A DNA stretch of 64,000 nucleotides from Pseudomonas monsensis (GCF_014268495.2 NZ_CP077087.1:1491501-1555500), one strand, 5' to 3'. Shown: positions 46,470 to 56,485, numbered from the stretch's first letter. Notes: a model not told the origin generated them from the letters alone. Program-made: numbers and translations.

Positions 46470-49172
46470 TCAGATACTGATGCGCGACAATTTGATATCG
46501 GGTTCCTGATTGACGCTCAGTTGCTCAACGATCGCATCCTGCAAACGGCTGCACAGCAACGGGTCGGACAGCGGCTGGTTGTGCGCGTCGGTGATGAAGA
46601 ACACGTCTTCCACCCGCTCGCCCAGGGTCGCAATCTTGGCGTTCTGCAGCGACAGGTCGAACTCGAGGAAAATCCCGCCGATGCGTGCCAGCAAACCTGG
46701 CCGGTCAGGCGCGGTCAGTTCCAGCACGGTCACCGGACGCTGGGCGTCGTTATGGATCGTCACCTGCGGTGCAAAGGCGAAATGCTTGAGCTGGCGCGGG
46801 ACCCGGCGCTGAATGATCGTCGGGTAGTCGTCCGGGTTACGCAGGGCTTCGGTGAGGCCTTCGCGTATCTGCTTGATCCGTGCCGGGTTGTCACCGATGG
46901 ATTCCCCGTCGTTGTCGAGCACAATGTAGGTATCGAGGGTGAACTGGCTGCTGGACGTGATGACCCGGGCGTCGTGAATGTTCAGGTTGAGCTGGTCCAT
47001 TGCCGCCACGGTCACGGCGAAGAAGTCGTGTTGGTCCGGGGCATAAATGAAGATCTGCGTACCGCCCTCGAATTCGCGCTGGGTGGTTTCCTTGATCAGT
47101 ACCAGCGGCCCGCCATCGGCCGGCTGCTGCAGGATCGCATCGCTGTGCCAGGCCACGTCGCCGGCGGTGTGCCGCAGGAAATAGTCATCGCCCAACTGCG
47201 CCCACAATTGCTCGACGTCGTCCGGATCGGTGCCGCCGCGCACCAGAATATCCAGCGCAGCGCTTTGGGTCTGGCGGATCTGTTCTTCACGATCCACCGG
47301 GTTCTCCAGGCCGCGACGCAAGGCGCGCTTGGTCTCGGTGTAGAGCTGGCGCAACAGGCTGGCGCGCCATGAATTCCACAGGGTCGGGTTGGTCGCGTTG
47401 ATGTCGGCCACGGTCAGCACGTACAGGTAGTCGAGGCGGGTTTCGTCGCCGACGGCCTGAGCGAAATCGTGGATCACCTGCGGGTCGGACAAATCCTTGC
47501 GCTGGGCAGTGGTCGACATCACCAGATGGTTTTGCACCAGCCAGACGATCAGGCGGCTGTCCCACACCGGCAATTGATGGCGCTGGCAGAACGCTTCGGC
47601 ATCGACCGCGCCGATTTCCGAGTGATCACCATGCCGGCCCTTGCCGATGTCGTGGTACAGCCCCGCCATGTAAATGAGTTCGGGCTTGGGCAGCTTGGCC
47701 ATGAGCTTGGCGGCCAGCGGGAATTTTTCCGACACCTGGGTGTACTGCAACTTACGCAGATGTTTGATCAGGTTCAGGGTGTGCGCATCAACCGTGTAGA
47801 TGTGGAACAGGTCGTGCTGCATCTGCCCGACGATAAAGCCGAACTCCGGCAGGTAACGCCCGAGAATGCCGTAGCGATTCATCCGCCGCAGATTGCGGTG
47901 GATGCCGATCTTGCACTTGAACAGCTCGATGAACAGGCTGGTATTGCGGATGTCGTTGCGGAAATTGTCGTCGATGAGGTGACGGTTCTCCCGCAGCAGA
48001 CGAATGGTGTCTGCCCGTACGCCTTTGATTTCCGGCTGCTGGGCCATCAGCACGAAAATCTCGAGCATGGCGAACGGCGTGCGGCGGAACACGTTGTCGT
48101 TGCGTGCTTCGATATAGCCGTCATGCAGTTGGAAGCGCGAATTGATTGGCTGCGGCGGTGCTTCATCTTCGGGGGCGAGGATGACTTCCTCGAAATGCTG
48201 GATGATCAGGTCGCTGAGTTGAGCGATGCTCATCACGACGCGGAAATACTGTTGCATGAAGTTTTCGACGGCCTGCTTGGCGTCGTCACCTTCAAACCCC
48301 AGCAAACCGGCGATGGTGCGCTGATGATCGAACAGCAGGCGGTCTTCGGCGCGACCGGCGAGCATGTGCAGGGCGTAGCGCACCTTCCAGAGAAATTCCT
48401 GGGAGGAGGCCAGCAGTGCGTTTTCACTCTCGACCAGAAAGCCTTCGCCGGCCAGGGCGCGCAGGTTGAGGGTGCCGTATTGACGACGGGCCACCCACAG
48501 AATCGTCTGGATATCCCGCAGGCCGCCCGGCGAGCCTTTGACGTTGGGTTCCAGGTTGTACTCGGTGTCGTTGTATTTGTGGTGACGGGCCTTCTGTTCG
48601 GCGCGCTTGGCCAGGAAGAACTCCTTGGCCGGCCACATGTGCGCAGTGCTGGTGACGTCGAGCATGCGCTGGCGCAGATGCTCGGGGCCGCAGATGGTGC
48701 GGCTTTCCATGAGGTTGGTGACCACCGTCAGGTCGGCACGGGCCTCTTCGGCGCACTCGTCGACCGAGCGAACGCTCTGACCTACTTCCAGGCCGATGTC
48801 CCACAGCAAGGTCAGAAAGCGCTCAATGGAATCACGGAAAACTTCGTGATCGGCGCTGTCCAGCAGGATCAGCAAGTCGATGTCGGAATAGGGATGCAAC
48901 TCCCCCCGGCCATAACCGCCGACCGCAACCAGCGCGATGTCGGCGTCCTCGCTCCAGTTGAACTGCTCCCAGGCCTTTTGCAGGATATTGTCGACGAACC
49001 AGGCGCGGTCTTCGATCAGCCTGCGGATATCGCGGCCACTGCGAAAACGCGCGTCGAGCACTTCGCGAGCCTGGCGGATCGCCTTTTTGAACGCCGCAAT
49101 AGGACTCGCTTTCAGAGCCAGTTCTGCCTGGAACTGGCCGCGGTCGAAGAGTTCGGGATCCACCTGCGGCAT
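46470..49172 (-). CDS. glnD: PII uridylyltransferase / uridylyl-removing enzyme
   Basis: This 900-residue bifunctional nitrogen sensor adds UMP to PII proteins at low glutamine and removes it at high glutamine. Domains in order: a nucleotidyltransferase (GGYGRGELHPYSDIDLLILL with the catalytic Asp pair) at about 85-210, a central helical region, an HD hydrolase (LYHDIGKGRHGDHSEIG) at about 500-520, and two C-terminal ACT domains (FFAVTVAAMDQLNLNIHDAR, VLELTAPDRPGLLARIGGIF) that sense glutamine. The length is normal. It lies between map and dapC on the minus strand. Confidence 0.97.
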   Translation of the reverse strand: MPQVDPELFDRGQFQAELALKASPIAAFKKAIRQAREVLDARFRSGRDIRRLIEDRAWFVDNILQKAWEQFNWSEDADIALVAVGGYGRGELHPYSDIDLLILLDSADHEVFRDSIERFLTLLWDIGLEVGQSVRSVDECAEEARADLTVVTNLMESRTICGPEHLRQRMLDVTSTAHMWPAKEFFLAKRAEQKARHHKYNDTEYNLEPNVKGSPGGLRDIQTILWVARRQYGTLNLRALAGEGFLVESENALLASSQEFLWKVRYALHMLAGRAEDRLLFDHQRTIAGLLGFEGDDAKQAVENFMQQYFRVVMSIAQLSDLIIQHFEEVILAPEDEAPPQPINSRFQLHDGYIEARNDNVFRRTPFAMLEIFVLMAQQPEIKGVRADTIRLLRENRHLIDDNFRNDIRNTSLFIELFKCKIGIHRNLRRMNRYGILGRYLPEFGFIVGQMQHDLFHIYTVDAHTLNLIKHLRKLQYTQVSEKFPLAAKLMAKLPKPELIYMAGLYHDIGKGRHGDHSEIGAVDAEAFCQRHQLPVWDSRLIVWLVQNHLVMSTTAQRKDLSDPQVIHDFAQAVGDETRLDYLYVLTVADINATNPTLWNSWRASLLRQLYTETKRALRRGLENPVDREEQIRQTQSAALDILVRGGTDPDDVEQLWAQLGDDYFLRHTAGDVAWHSDAILQQPADGGPLVLIKETTQREFEGGTQIFIYAPDQHDFFAVTVAAMDQLNLNIHDARVITSSSQFTLDTYIVLDNDGESIGDNPARIKQIREGLTEALRNPDDYPTIIQRRVPRQLKHFAFAPQVTIHNDAQRPVTVLELTAPDRPGLLARIGGIFLEFDLSLQNAKIATLGERVEDVFFITDAHNQPLSDPLLCSRLQDAIVEQLSVNQEPDIKLSRISI

Positions 49173-49213
49173 CGGTTGGCTTTCCTTCTATATAAGGCTG
49201 GGAGCGTTGCGGA

Positions 49214-49996
49214 TCAGGCCGATACGCGCGGGATGGTGTCGTCGGCGCGCAGGGTGAAGATCTCATAGCCGGTGTCGGTGACCAGCAAGGTGTGTTCCCA
49301 CTGCGCCGAGAGTTTGCGGTCCTTGGTGATCGCGGTCCAGCCGTCACCCAGCACCTTGGTGTCGGCCTTGCCCTGGTTGATCATCGGTTCGATGGTGAAG
49401 GTCATGCCGGCCTTCAGTTCCATGCCGGTGCCGGCGCGACCGTAGTGCAGGATCTGCGGTTCTTCGTGGAACACCTTGCCGATGCCGTGGCCGCAGAATT
49501 CGCGAACCACCGAGAAGCCATTCTTTTCCGCGTGCTTCTGGATGATTTCGCCGATATCGCCGAGGCGGCAGCCAGGTTTGACGATCTCGATGGCCTTGTA
49601 CATGCATTCCTGAGTGACTTGCGACAGGCGCTCGGCCCAGACCGGTACTTCGCCGACGTGGAACATGCGGCTGGTATCACCGTGGTAGCCGTCCTTGATC
49701 ACGGTCACGTCGATGTTCAGGGTGTCGCCGTTTTTCAGCGGCTTGTCGTTCGGAATACCATGGCAGACCACATGGTTGATCGAAGTGCAGATCGACTTCG
49801 GGTAACCCTTGTAATTCAGTGGGGCGGGGATGGCCTGCTGCACGTTGACGATGTAGTCGTGGCAGATCTGGTTCAGTTGATCGGTGGTAACGCCCGGTTT
49901 GACGTGTTCGGCAATCATTTCCAGCACATCGGCGGCCAGTTTGCCGGCGACACGCATGCCAGCGATGTCCTCGGGGGTTTTGAGGTTGACGGTCAT
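49214..49996 (-). CDS. map: Methionine aminopeptidase, type I
   Basis: This 260-residue enzyme removes the initiator Met from new proteins. The metal ligands are in LNIDVTVIKDGYHGDTSRMF, GHGIGKVFHEEPQ, FTIEPMIN and QWEHTLLV, giving the Asp-Asp-His-Glu-Glu set. ATG 49996 gives MTVNLKTPEDIAGMRVAGKL; the frame is open upstream without a ribosome site. It is divergent from rpsB, as in many proteobacteria. Confidence 0.97.
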   Translation of the reverse strand: MTVNLKTPEDIAGMRVAGKLAADVLEMIAEHVKPGVTTDQLNQICHDYIVNVQQAIPAPLNYKGYPKSICTSINHVVCHGIPNDKPLKNGDTLNIDVTVIKDGYHGDTSRMFHVGEVPVWAERLSQVTQECMYKAIEIVKPGCRLGDIGEIIQKHAEKNGFSVVREFCGHGIGKVFHEEPQILHYGRAGTGMELKAGMTFTIEPMINQGKADTKVLGDGWTAITKDRKLSAQWEHTLLVTDTGYEIFTLRADDTIPRVSA

Positions 49997-50200
49997 ACAG
50001 GCTCTCTCTACGCTCGGCGGCGCTTGTTGATACGTATTGGGTGGCACATGTGCGTTTTGCGACCCTGAAAAACCCGATTCTAACAGACGAAAGGAGCAAA
50101 TCCGCGCCTGCGTGCATCGTGTCTCTCTATACAATGGTGCGCTTGAAGGCGATTCCAAGGGGGCTGCGTCCATGTCCCGGGTGCGATTACAGATTCCGGG

Positions 50201-50229
50201 TTCCGTTTCTGCGCACCCTGTGGTATAAA
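50201..50229 (+). promoter_or_regulatory. Likely rpsB promoter
   Basis: TTCCGT (50201-50206), a 17-base spacer and TATAAA (50224-50229, within TATAAAATGCGCC) form a strong -10 with a GC-rich discriminator typical of ribosomal protein promoters. The -35 is weak. Confidence 0.65.
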
Positions 50230-50235
50230 ATGCGC

Positions 50236-50369
50236 CGCTTTCCGGGGATACCCCGAAAAGCTTAAATCCACACACGTGTCGACACGATGACCTGGGTGCT
50301 TTTGGCTTTATGCCACTGGTTGGTCATTGGGATACGTGGAGGCCAAACCCGACTTATTAAGGAACTATC
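50236..50369 (+). promoter_or_regulatory. rpsB mRNA leader
   Basis: This leader of about 130 bases before rpsB begins with a CGGGG/CCCCG hairpin (50243-50256) and includes a longer foldable region up to the AAGGA ribosome site. In gammaproteobacteria the rpsB-tsf leader is bound by S2 for feedback control; this one is suitably placed and sized, but I could not fold it rigorously. The rest of the 373 bp map-rpsB gap has no gene. Confidence 0.55.
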
Positions 50370-51107
50370 ATGTCCCAAGTCAACATGCGCGATATGCTGA
50401 AGGCCGGTGTGCACTTCGGTCACCAAACCCGTTACTGGAATCCGAAAATGGGTAAGTACATTTTCGGCGCGCGTAACAAGATTCACATCATCAACCTTGA
50501 AAAAACCCTGCCAATGTTCAACGAAGCTCTGACTTTCGTAGAGCGTCTGGCCCAGGGCAAAAACAAGATTCTGTTCGTCGGCACCAAGCGTTCCGCTGGC
50601 AAGATCGTTGCTGAAGAAGCAGCACGTTGCGGTTCGCCGTACGTCGATCACCGCTGGTTGGGCGGCATGCTGACCAACTTCAAAACCATTCGTGCTTCCA
50701 TCAAGCGTCTGCGTGATCTTGAAGTTCAAGCCGAAGACGGTACTTTCGCCAAGCTGACCAAGAAAGAAGCGCTGATGCGCTCCCGTGACCTGGAAAAGCT
50801 GGATCGCTCCCTGGGCGGCATCAAGGACATGGGCGGTCTGCCTGACGCACTGTTCGTGATCGACGTTGACCACGAGCGCATCGCGATCACCGAAGCCAAC
50901 AAGCTGGGCATCCCGGTCATCGGCGTTGTCGATACCAACAGCAGCCCGGAAGGCGTTGACTACATCATCCCAGGTAACGATGACGCCATCCGCGCTATCC
51001 AGCTGTACATGGGTTCGATGGCTGACGCTGTTATCCGTGGTCGCAACAACGTTGCTGGCGGCACTGTAGAATTCGCAGCTGAAGAAACTCAGGCTGCAGC
51101 TGAGTAA
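50370..51107 (+). CDS. rpsB: Small ribosomal subunit protein S2
   Basis: This 245-residue protein of the 30S subunit helps recruit S1. The family signatures MRDMLKAGVHFGHQTRYWNPKMG and PDALFVIDVDHERIAI (in part) are present, and the end is the usual Ala/Glu-rich tail. AAGGA precedes the ATG. tsf follows after a terminator-like hairpin, the standard rpsB-tsf arrangement. Confidence 0.98.
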   Translation: MSQVNMRDMLKAGVHFGHQTRYWNPKMGKYIFGARNKIHIINLEKTLPMFNEALTFVERLAQGKNKILFVGTKRSAGKIVAEEAARCGSPYVDHRWLGGMLTNFKTIRASIKRLRDLEVQAEDGTFAKLTKKEALMRSRDLEKLDRSLGGIKDMGGLPDALFVIDVDHERIAITEANKLGIPVIGVVDTNSSPEGVDYIIPGNDDAIRAIQLYMGSMADAVIRGRNNVAGGTVEFAAEETQAAAE

Positions 51108-51135
51108 TTGACGCCTTGGCGTTGACTCAGTAAGC

Positions 51136-51161
51136 AAAAAGGGGGCTTGGCCCCCTTTTTG
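51136..51161 (+). terminator. Terminator between rpsB and tsf
   Basis: AAAAAGGGGGC pairs with GCCCCCTTTTT with a very short loop, 28 bases after the rpsB stop. It probably gives partial termination, lowering tsf relative to rpsB. Confidence 0.85.
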
Positions 51162-51297
51162 CCACCTCGAAAACCATTTGTCGGCGGCGCAGCTACAGCA
51201 TCTGTAACTTGCAGCGGCTACAAGCTGGTTCGGGAAGAATTGAACGCCCGTTCGATCGGGTGGAATGGTTGAAAACCTATCCAAGAGGAATTTGAAA

Positions 51298-52161
51298 ATG
51301 GCAGCAATTACTGCAGCGTTGGTTAAAGAACTGCGCGAGCGTACCGGCGAAGGCATGATGGACTGCAAGAAAGCCCTGGAAAAGGCTGACGGCGACATCG
51401 AAAAAGCCATTGATGACATGCGTGCTTCGGGCGCGATCAAGGCTGCGAAAAAGGCTGGCAACGTTGCCGCTGAAGGCGCAATCGCAATCAAGGACGACGG
51501 TAAAGCTGCCGTTATCCTGGAAGTGAACTCGCAGACCGACTTCCTGGCCCTGCAAGACGACTTCAAAAACTTTGTTGCTGCCAGCGTTGAAAAAGCCTTC
51601 GCTGACAAGCTGACCGACGCTGCTCCGCTGATCGCTGCTCAAGAAGCCGCTCGCGAAGCACTGGTTGCCAAAGTAGGCGAGAACGTCAACATCCGTCGTC
51701 TGACCCGTATCGAAGGTGACGTTGTAGGTTCGTATCTGCACGGCAACAAGATCGGTGTTGTCGTGGCTCTGAAAGGCGGTGACGTCGAGCTGGCCAAAGA
51801 CATCGCGATGCACGTAGCTGCCAGCAACCCTGAGTTCCTGCTGCCTTCGCAAGTTTCGGCTGAAGCGATCGAGCGTGAAAAAGCTGTGTTCCTGCAGCTG
51901 AACGAAGAGAAGATCAAAGGCAAGCCAGAAAACATTGTTGAGAACATGGTCAAAGGCCGTATCAGCAAGTTCCTGGCAGAAGCGAGCCTGGTTGAGCAGG
52001 CGTTCGTCAAGAACCCTGAAATCAAGGTTGGCGAGCTGGCCAAGAAAGGCGGCGCAGAAATCGTTTCCTTCACCTACTTCAAAGTAGGCGAAGGCATCGA
52101 GAAGCCGGTCGACAACTTCGCTGAAGAAGTTGCTGCCCAGCTGGCTGCAGCCAAGCAATAA
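51298..52161 (+). CDS. tsf: Translation elongation factor Ts
   Basis: This 287-residue guanine-exchange factor recycles EF-Tu. The N-terminal UBA-like domain reads MAAITAALVKELRERTGEGM with MDCKKAL, and the EF-Tu contact motif is TDFLALQDDF. ATG 51298 follows AGAGGAA; an ATG 11 codons upstream lacks support. A terminator follows the stop. Confidence 0.98.
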   Translation: MAAITAALVKELRERTGEGMMDCKKALEKADGDIEKAIDDMRASGAIKAAKKAGNVAAEGAIAIKDDGKAAVILEVNSQTDFLALQDDFKNFVAASVEKAFADKLTDAAPLIAAQEAAREALVAKVGENVNIRRLTRIEGDVVGSYLHGNKIGVVVALKGGDVELAKDIAMHVAASNPEFLLPSQVSAEAIEREKAVFLQLNEEKIKGKPENIVENMVKGRISKFLAEASLVEQAFVKNPEIKVGELAKKGGAEIVSFTYFKVGEGIEKPVDNFAEEVAAQLAAAKQ

Positions 52162-52185
52162 GACGGTTTTTCAACTGTCGCCCGA

Positions 52186-52219
52186 AAGAGGCTGCCCGCT
52201 CACGCGCGCAGCCTCTTTT
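52186..52219 (+). terminator. Intrinsic terminator of tsf
   Basis: AAAGAGGCTGC pairs with GCAGCCTCTTTT around a 12-base loop, 24 bases past the tsf stop. Confidence 0.85.
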
Positions 52220-52283
52220 CAGATGGGGTTACCAATTTTTAATTGGTTTCCACTTGGAACTGACTTACAAAGCCATGTTCCGA

Positions 52284-52332
52284 TGGCGCTGAAGCAGCGC
52301 CAAGCTAGAGTGAACGCCAGCTGTAAACAGCT
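52284..52332 (+). promoter_or_regulatory. Two perfect hairpins in the pyrH leader
   Basis: TGGCGCTG/CAGCGCCA (52284-52302) and AGCTGT/ACAGCT (52319-52332) are perfect stems 16 bases apart, 39 bases upstream of pyrH. They lack T runs and may be leader structures or protein sites. Confidence 0.45.
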
Positions 52333-52371
52333 CGCAAAGAATTTTTAAATACGCCGCAGGAGAGATTCGCA

Positions 52372-53115
52372 ATGGCTCAGCAGGGCAGTGGTTATCAGGC
52401 TCGCTATAAACGCATTCTACTCAAGCTTAGCGGCGAGGCCCTGATGGGCTCGGAAGAGTTCGGGATCGATCCGAAGGTTCTGGATCGCATGGCGCTGGAA
52501 GTCGGCCAACTGGTCGGTATCGGCGTTCAGGTCGGTCTGGTGATCGGCGGTGGTAACCTGTTCCGTGGCGAAGCCTTGAGCAAGGCTGGCATGGATCGGG
52601 TGACAGGCGATCACATGGGCATGCTGGCCACTGTGATGAATGCCCTGGCCATGCGCGACGCGCTGGAACGTGCCAATATCTCGGCCATCGTGATGTCGGC
52701 CATTTCCATGGTGGGCGTAACCGATCACTATGATCGTCGCAAAGCCATGCGCCACTTGAACTCCAAGGACGTGGTGATTTTCGCGGCCGGTACCGGCAAC
52801 CCGTTCTTCACAACGGATTCGGCAGCCTGCCTGCGCGCCATTGAAATCGACGCCGATGTCGTGCTCAAGGCAACCAAGGTCGATGGCGTTTACACCGCTG
52901 ACCCATTCAAGGACCCGCATGCCGAGAAGTTCGATCATCTGACTTATGATGAAGTACTGGATCGCAAGCTGGGTGTAATGGATCTGACAGCTATTTGCCT
53001 GTGCCGCGATCACAAGATGCCGCTGCGCGTATTCAACATGAACAAGCCCGGCGCCCTGCTGAACATCGTACACGGCGGCGCTGAAGGAACCCTGATCGAG
53101 GAAGTTCAACAATGA
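52372..53115 (+). CDS. pyrH: UMP kinase
   Basis: This 247-residue hexameric kinase of the amino-acid-kinase fold makes UDP from UMP, feeding pyrimidine and sugar-nucleotide pools. Motifs: [23 protein letters not shown], and [15 protein letters not shown]. It has its own 210 bp leader after the tsf terminator. Its end overlaps frr by four bases. Confidence 0.97.
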
Positions 53116-53669
53116 TCAACGAAATCAAGAAAGACGCCAAAGAGCGCATGACGAAGTCCGTTGAGTCTCTGGCTCACAACTTCGGCCGTATCCGTACCGG
53201 CCAGGCGCACCCAAGCATTCTGGAAGGCGTGATGGTGCCGTACTACGGCGCGGACACCCCGATCAAGCAAGTCGCCAACATCACCGTCAAAGACGCCCGT
53301 ACCCTGCAAGTGGTTGCGTTCGAGCGCAACATGCTCGGTGCTGTCGACAAGGCGATCGGCAGTGCAGGTCTGAACCTGAACCCGACCAACCTGGGTGAAT
53401 TGCTGCTGATCAGCATGCCGGCCCTGACCGAAGAAACCCGTCGTGGTTTCACCAAGCAGGCGCGTGATGTGGCCGAAGACGCCCGTGTTGCCGTGCGCAA
53501 CATCCGTCGCGATGCCAACAGCTCGCTGAAGGATCTGGTCAAGGAAAAGGAAATCAGCGAAGACGAAGAGCGTCGCGCCACTGGCGAAATCGACGATCTG
53601 ACCAAGAAGTACGTGGCCGAGATCGACGCGAAACTGGCTGAGAAAGAAAAAGACCTGATGGCCGTATAA
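53112..53669 (+). CDS. frr: Ribosome recycling factor
   Basis: This 185-residue protein splits post-termination ribosomes with EF-G. It has the tRNA-like two-domain pattern: a three-helix bundle and a small beta domain ([30 protein letters not shown]), then [24 protein letters not shown] and the C-terminal helix [20 protein letters not shown]. It overlaps pyrH and lies 13 bases before uppS. Confidence 0.98.
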
Positions 53670-53682
53670 GGGTCGAGTTTTA

Positions 53683-54438
53683 ATGGACAAGACCAAGCAG
53701 ACTGCGCCGTCCGCGGTGCCGCGCCATGTCGCGATCATCATGGATGGCAACAATCGCTGGGCGAAAAAACGCTTTATGCCGGGTGTCGCCGGGCATAAAG
53801 CGGGCGTGGATGCTGTGCGGGCAGTGATCGAGGTGTGCGCTGAGGCCAAGGTCGAAGTGCTCACCCTGTTCGCGTTTTCCAGTGAGAACTGGCAGCGCCC
53901 GGCCGATGAGGTCAGCGCCTTGATGGATCTGTTCTTCAAGGCGTTGCGTCGTGAGGCCAAGCGCCTCAACGACAACAACATCAGCTTGCGGATCATTGGC
54001 GATCGTTCGCGCTTTCACCCTGAGCTTCAGGCGGCGATGCGCGAGGCCGAAGCCATGACCGCCGGTGCCAACCGCTTCATTCTGCAGATCGCAGCCAACT
54101 ACGGCGGTCAGTGGGATATCGCACAAGCTGCGCAGCGTCTGGCAAGGGAAGTCCAGGCCGGACACCTGCGTCCGGAGGACATCACGCCGGATCTGCTGCA
54201 GACTTGTCTTGCCACCGGCGACCTGCCGTTGCCGGATCTGTGTATCCGCACGGGTGGTGAGCACCGCATCAGCAATTTCCTGCTGTGGCAGCTGGCCTAC
54301 GCCGAGCTGTACTTCTCCGACCTGTTCTGGCCGGACTTCAAACACGATGCCATGCGCAATGCGCTGGCCGATTTCGCTTCGCGTCAGCGTCGCTTCGGTA
54401 AAACGAGTGAGCAGATTGAAGCTGGAGCCCGGGTTTAA
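53683..54438 (+). CDS. uppS: Undecaprenyl diphosphate synthase
   Basis: This 251-residue cis-prenyltransferase makes the C55 lipid carrier used for peptidoglycan and O-antigen. The catalytic Asp lies in HVAIIMDGNNRWAKKR, and RTGGEHRISNFLLWQLAYAE is the C-terminal substrate-binding signature. It overlaps cdsA by one base. Confidence 0.97.
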   Translation: MDKTKQTAPSAVPRHVAIIMDGNNRWAKKRFMPGVAGHKAGVDAVRAVIEVCAEAKVEVLTLFAFSSENWQRPADEVSALMDLFFKALRREAKRLNDNNISLRIIGDRSRFHPELQAAMREAEAMTAGANRFILQIAANYGGQWDIAQAAQRLAREVQAGHLRPEDITPDLLQTCLATGDLPLPDLCIRTGGEHRISNFLLWQLAYAELYFSDLFWPDFKHDAMRNALADFASRQRRFGKTSEQIEAGARV

Positions 54439-55244
54439 TGCTTAAACAACGAATCATCACTGCGCTGATCCTGTTGCCGATAGCCTTGTGCGGTTTTTTC
54501 CTGCTCGAAGGTTCCGGCTTTGCGCTGTTCATCGGGCTGGTGGTCAGTCTGGGCGCGTGGGAGTGGGCGCGGCTTGCCGGTTTCAATGGCCAGACGTTCC
54601 GTGTCGGTTATGCCGCCGCGGTCGCGCTGATGCTGTTCGTCATGTACATCTTGCCCGGCCTCGCGCCGTGGGTGCTGGGCGCGGCAGTACTGTGGTGGAT
54701 GGTGGCGACCTGGCTGGTACTGACCTATCCGCAGTCGAGCGAGCACTGGTCCAGTGCGGCGACCAGGCTGGTGATCGGTCTGTTGATCCTGTTGCCGGCC
54801 TGGCAAGGCCTGGTGCAGATCAAGCAGTACCCACTGGGCAACTGGTTGATCATGGCGGTGATGGTGCTGGTCTGGGGCGCAGATATTGGCGCTTACTTCT
54901 CCGGTCGAGCTTTCGGCAAGCGCAAGCTTGCACCGCAGGTCAGTCCGGGCAAGAGCTGGGAAGGTGTCTATGGCGGTCTGGCGCTGAGTCTGGTGATTAC
55001 CGCCATTGTCGGTCTGGTGCGCGACTGGACGGTTGCCGAGCTGCTTAAAGGCCTGATCGGCGCTGCGCTGATCGTGTTCATTTCGGTTGTCGGTGATCTC
55101 ACCGAAAGCATGTTCAAACGCTCATCCGGCATCAAGGACAGCAGTAATCTGCTTCCGGGTCATGGTGGCGTGCTTGATCGTATCGACAGCCTCACGGCGG
55201 CGATTCCGGTATTTGCCGTGCTGTTGTGGATGGCTGCACCGTGA
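54438..55244 (+). CDS. cdsA: Phosphatidate cytidylyltransferase
   Basis: This 268-residue integral membrane enzyme makes CDP-diacylglycerol. It has about seven to eight membrane segments and the family signature GDLTESMFKRSSGIKDSSNL followed by LPGHGGVLDRIDS. It overlaps uppS by one base and dxr by four, a tightly coupled lipid-synthesis unit. Confidence 0.97.
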   Translation: MLKQRIITALILLPIALCGFFLLEGSGFALFIGLVVSLGAWEWARLAGFNGQTFRVGYAAAVALMLFVMYILPGLAPWVLGAAVLWWMVATWLVLTYPQSSEHWSSAATRLVIGLLILLPAWQGLVQIKQYPLGNWLIMAVMVLVWGADIGAYFSGRAFGKRKLAPQVSPGKSWEGVYGGLALSLVITAIVGLVRDWTVAELLKGLIGAALIVFISVVGDLTESMFKRSSGIKDSSNLLPGHGGVLDRIDSLTAAIPVFAVLLWMAAP

Positions 55245-56431
55245 GTCGCCCACAGCAGATTACCGTCCTTGGGGCGACCGGCTCGATCGGTCTGAGCACC
55301 CTCGATGTCATTGCTCGTCACCCTGAGCGCTATCAGGTGTTCGCACTGAGCGGCTTCACTCGCCTGAGTGAGCTGTTCGCCCTGTGTGTGCGCCATGTGC
55401 CGCAGTTCGCCGTGGTGCCGGAAGTCGCTGCCGCGCGCGGTCTGCAGGACGACTTGCGTGCGGCCGGTCTGCCGACCCGTGTGTTGGTCGGGGAGGAGGG
55501 CTTGTGTCAGGTGGCTGCAGCCCCTGAGGTCGATGCGGTCATGGCGGCGATTGTCGGTGCGGCGGGGTTGCGCCCGACGCTGGCGGCGGTCGAGGCCGGC
55601 AAGAAAATCCTTCTGGCCAACAAAGAGGCGCTGGTGATGTCCGGCGCCTTGTTCATGCAGGCGGTACGCAAGAGCGGCTCGGTGCTGTTGCCGATCGACA
55701 GCGAACACAATGCGATTTTCCAGTGCATGCCTCAGGATTTTGCTCGTGGGTTGAGCTCAGTGGGCGTGCGTCGGATTTTACTGACAGCCTCCGGCGGTCC
55801 CTTCCGGCAGACACCGATGGCCGAGCTGGCGCATGTTTCGCCTGACCAGGCTTGCGCCCATCCGAACTGGTCCATGGGGCGCAAGATCTCCGTGGATTCG
55901 GCCAGCATGATGAACAAGGGGCTCGAATTGATCGAAGCCTGCTGGTTGTTCGATGCAAGGCCGTCGCAAGTCGAGGTCGTGATTCATCCGCAGAGCGTGA
56001 TCCATTCGCTGGTCGACTATGTGGACGGTTCGGTGCTGGCGCAATTGGGCAATCCCGATATGCGTACGCCGATCGCCAACGCCCTGGCCTGGCCGGAGCG
56101 CATCGATTCGGGCGTGGCACCGCTGGATCTGTTTGCAATCGCACGTCTGGACTTCGAAGCTCCGGATGAGCAGCGTTTCCCTTGCCTGCGTCTGGCGCGG
56201 CAAGCTGCCGAAGCGGGTGACAGCGCGCCGGCGATGCTTAACGCGGCCAACGAAGTAGCGGTGGCGGCGTTTCTCGACGGACGGGTACGTTACCTGGAAA
56301 TCGCGAGTATCATCGAGGAAGTCTTGAGTCTGGAGCCGGTGGTGGCCCTGGACGATCTCGAAGCCGTGTTTACTGCGGATGCGAAGGCGCGGGTTCTGGC
56401 CGGGCAATGGTTGCAGCGTCACGGTCGATAG
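55241..56431 (+). CDS. dxr: 1-deoxy-D-xylulose 5-phosphate reductoisomerase
   Basis: This 396-residue enzyme catalyses the committed step of the MEP isoprenoid pathway, supplying precursors to UppS. The NADPH loop is VLGATGSIGLSTLDVIARHP; metal and substrate motifs are LANKEALVMSG, IDSEHNAIFQ and KISVDSASMMNKGLE. The start is GTG 55241, overlapping the cdsA stop (GTGA); an upstream in-frame start would lengthen it without support. Confidence 0.97.
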   Translation: MSRPQQITVLGATGSIGLSTLDVIARHPERYQVFALSGFTRLSELFALCVRHVPQFAVVPEVAAARGLQDDLRAAGLPTRVLVGEEGLCQVAAAPEVDAVMAAIVGAAGLRPTLAAVEAGKKILLANKEALVMSGALFMQAVRKSGSVLLPIDSEHNAIFQCMPQDFARGLSSVGVRRILLTASGGPFRQTPMAELAHVSPDQACAHPNWSMGRKISVDSASMMNKGLELIEACWLFDARPSQVEVVIHPQSVIHSLVDYVDGSVLAQLGNPDMRTPIANALAWPERIDSGVAPLDLFAIARLDFEAPDEQRFPCLRLARQAAEAGDSAPAMLNAANEVAVAAFLDGRVRYLEIASIIEEVLSLEPVVALDDLEAVFTADAKARVLAGQWLQRHGR

Positions 56432-56485
56432 ATTTTGCTACAAAATGGCTACACGCGGCACTGAACGGGATTGCGGAGAAAATAG

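Noticed and set aside
47469..49268. Long plus-strand frame opposite glnD
   Set aside because: It is fully antisense to a complete, motif-rich glnD and has no independent support.
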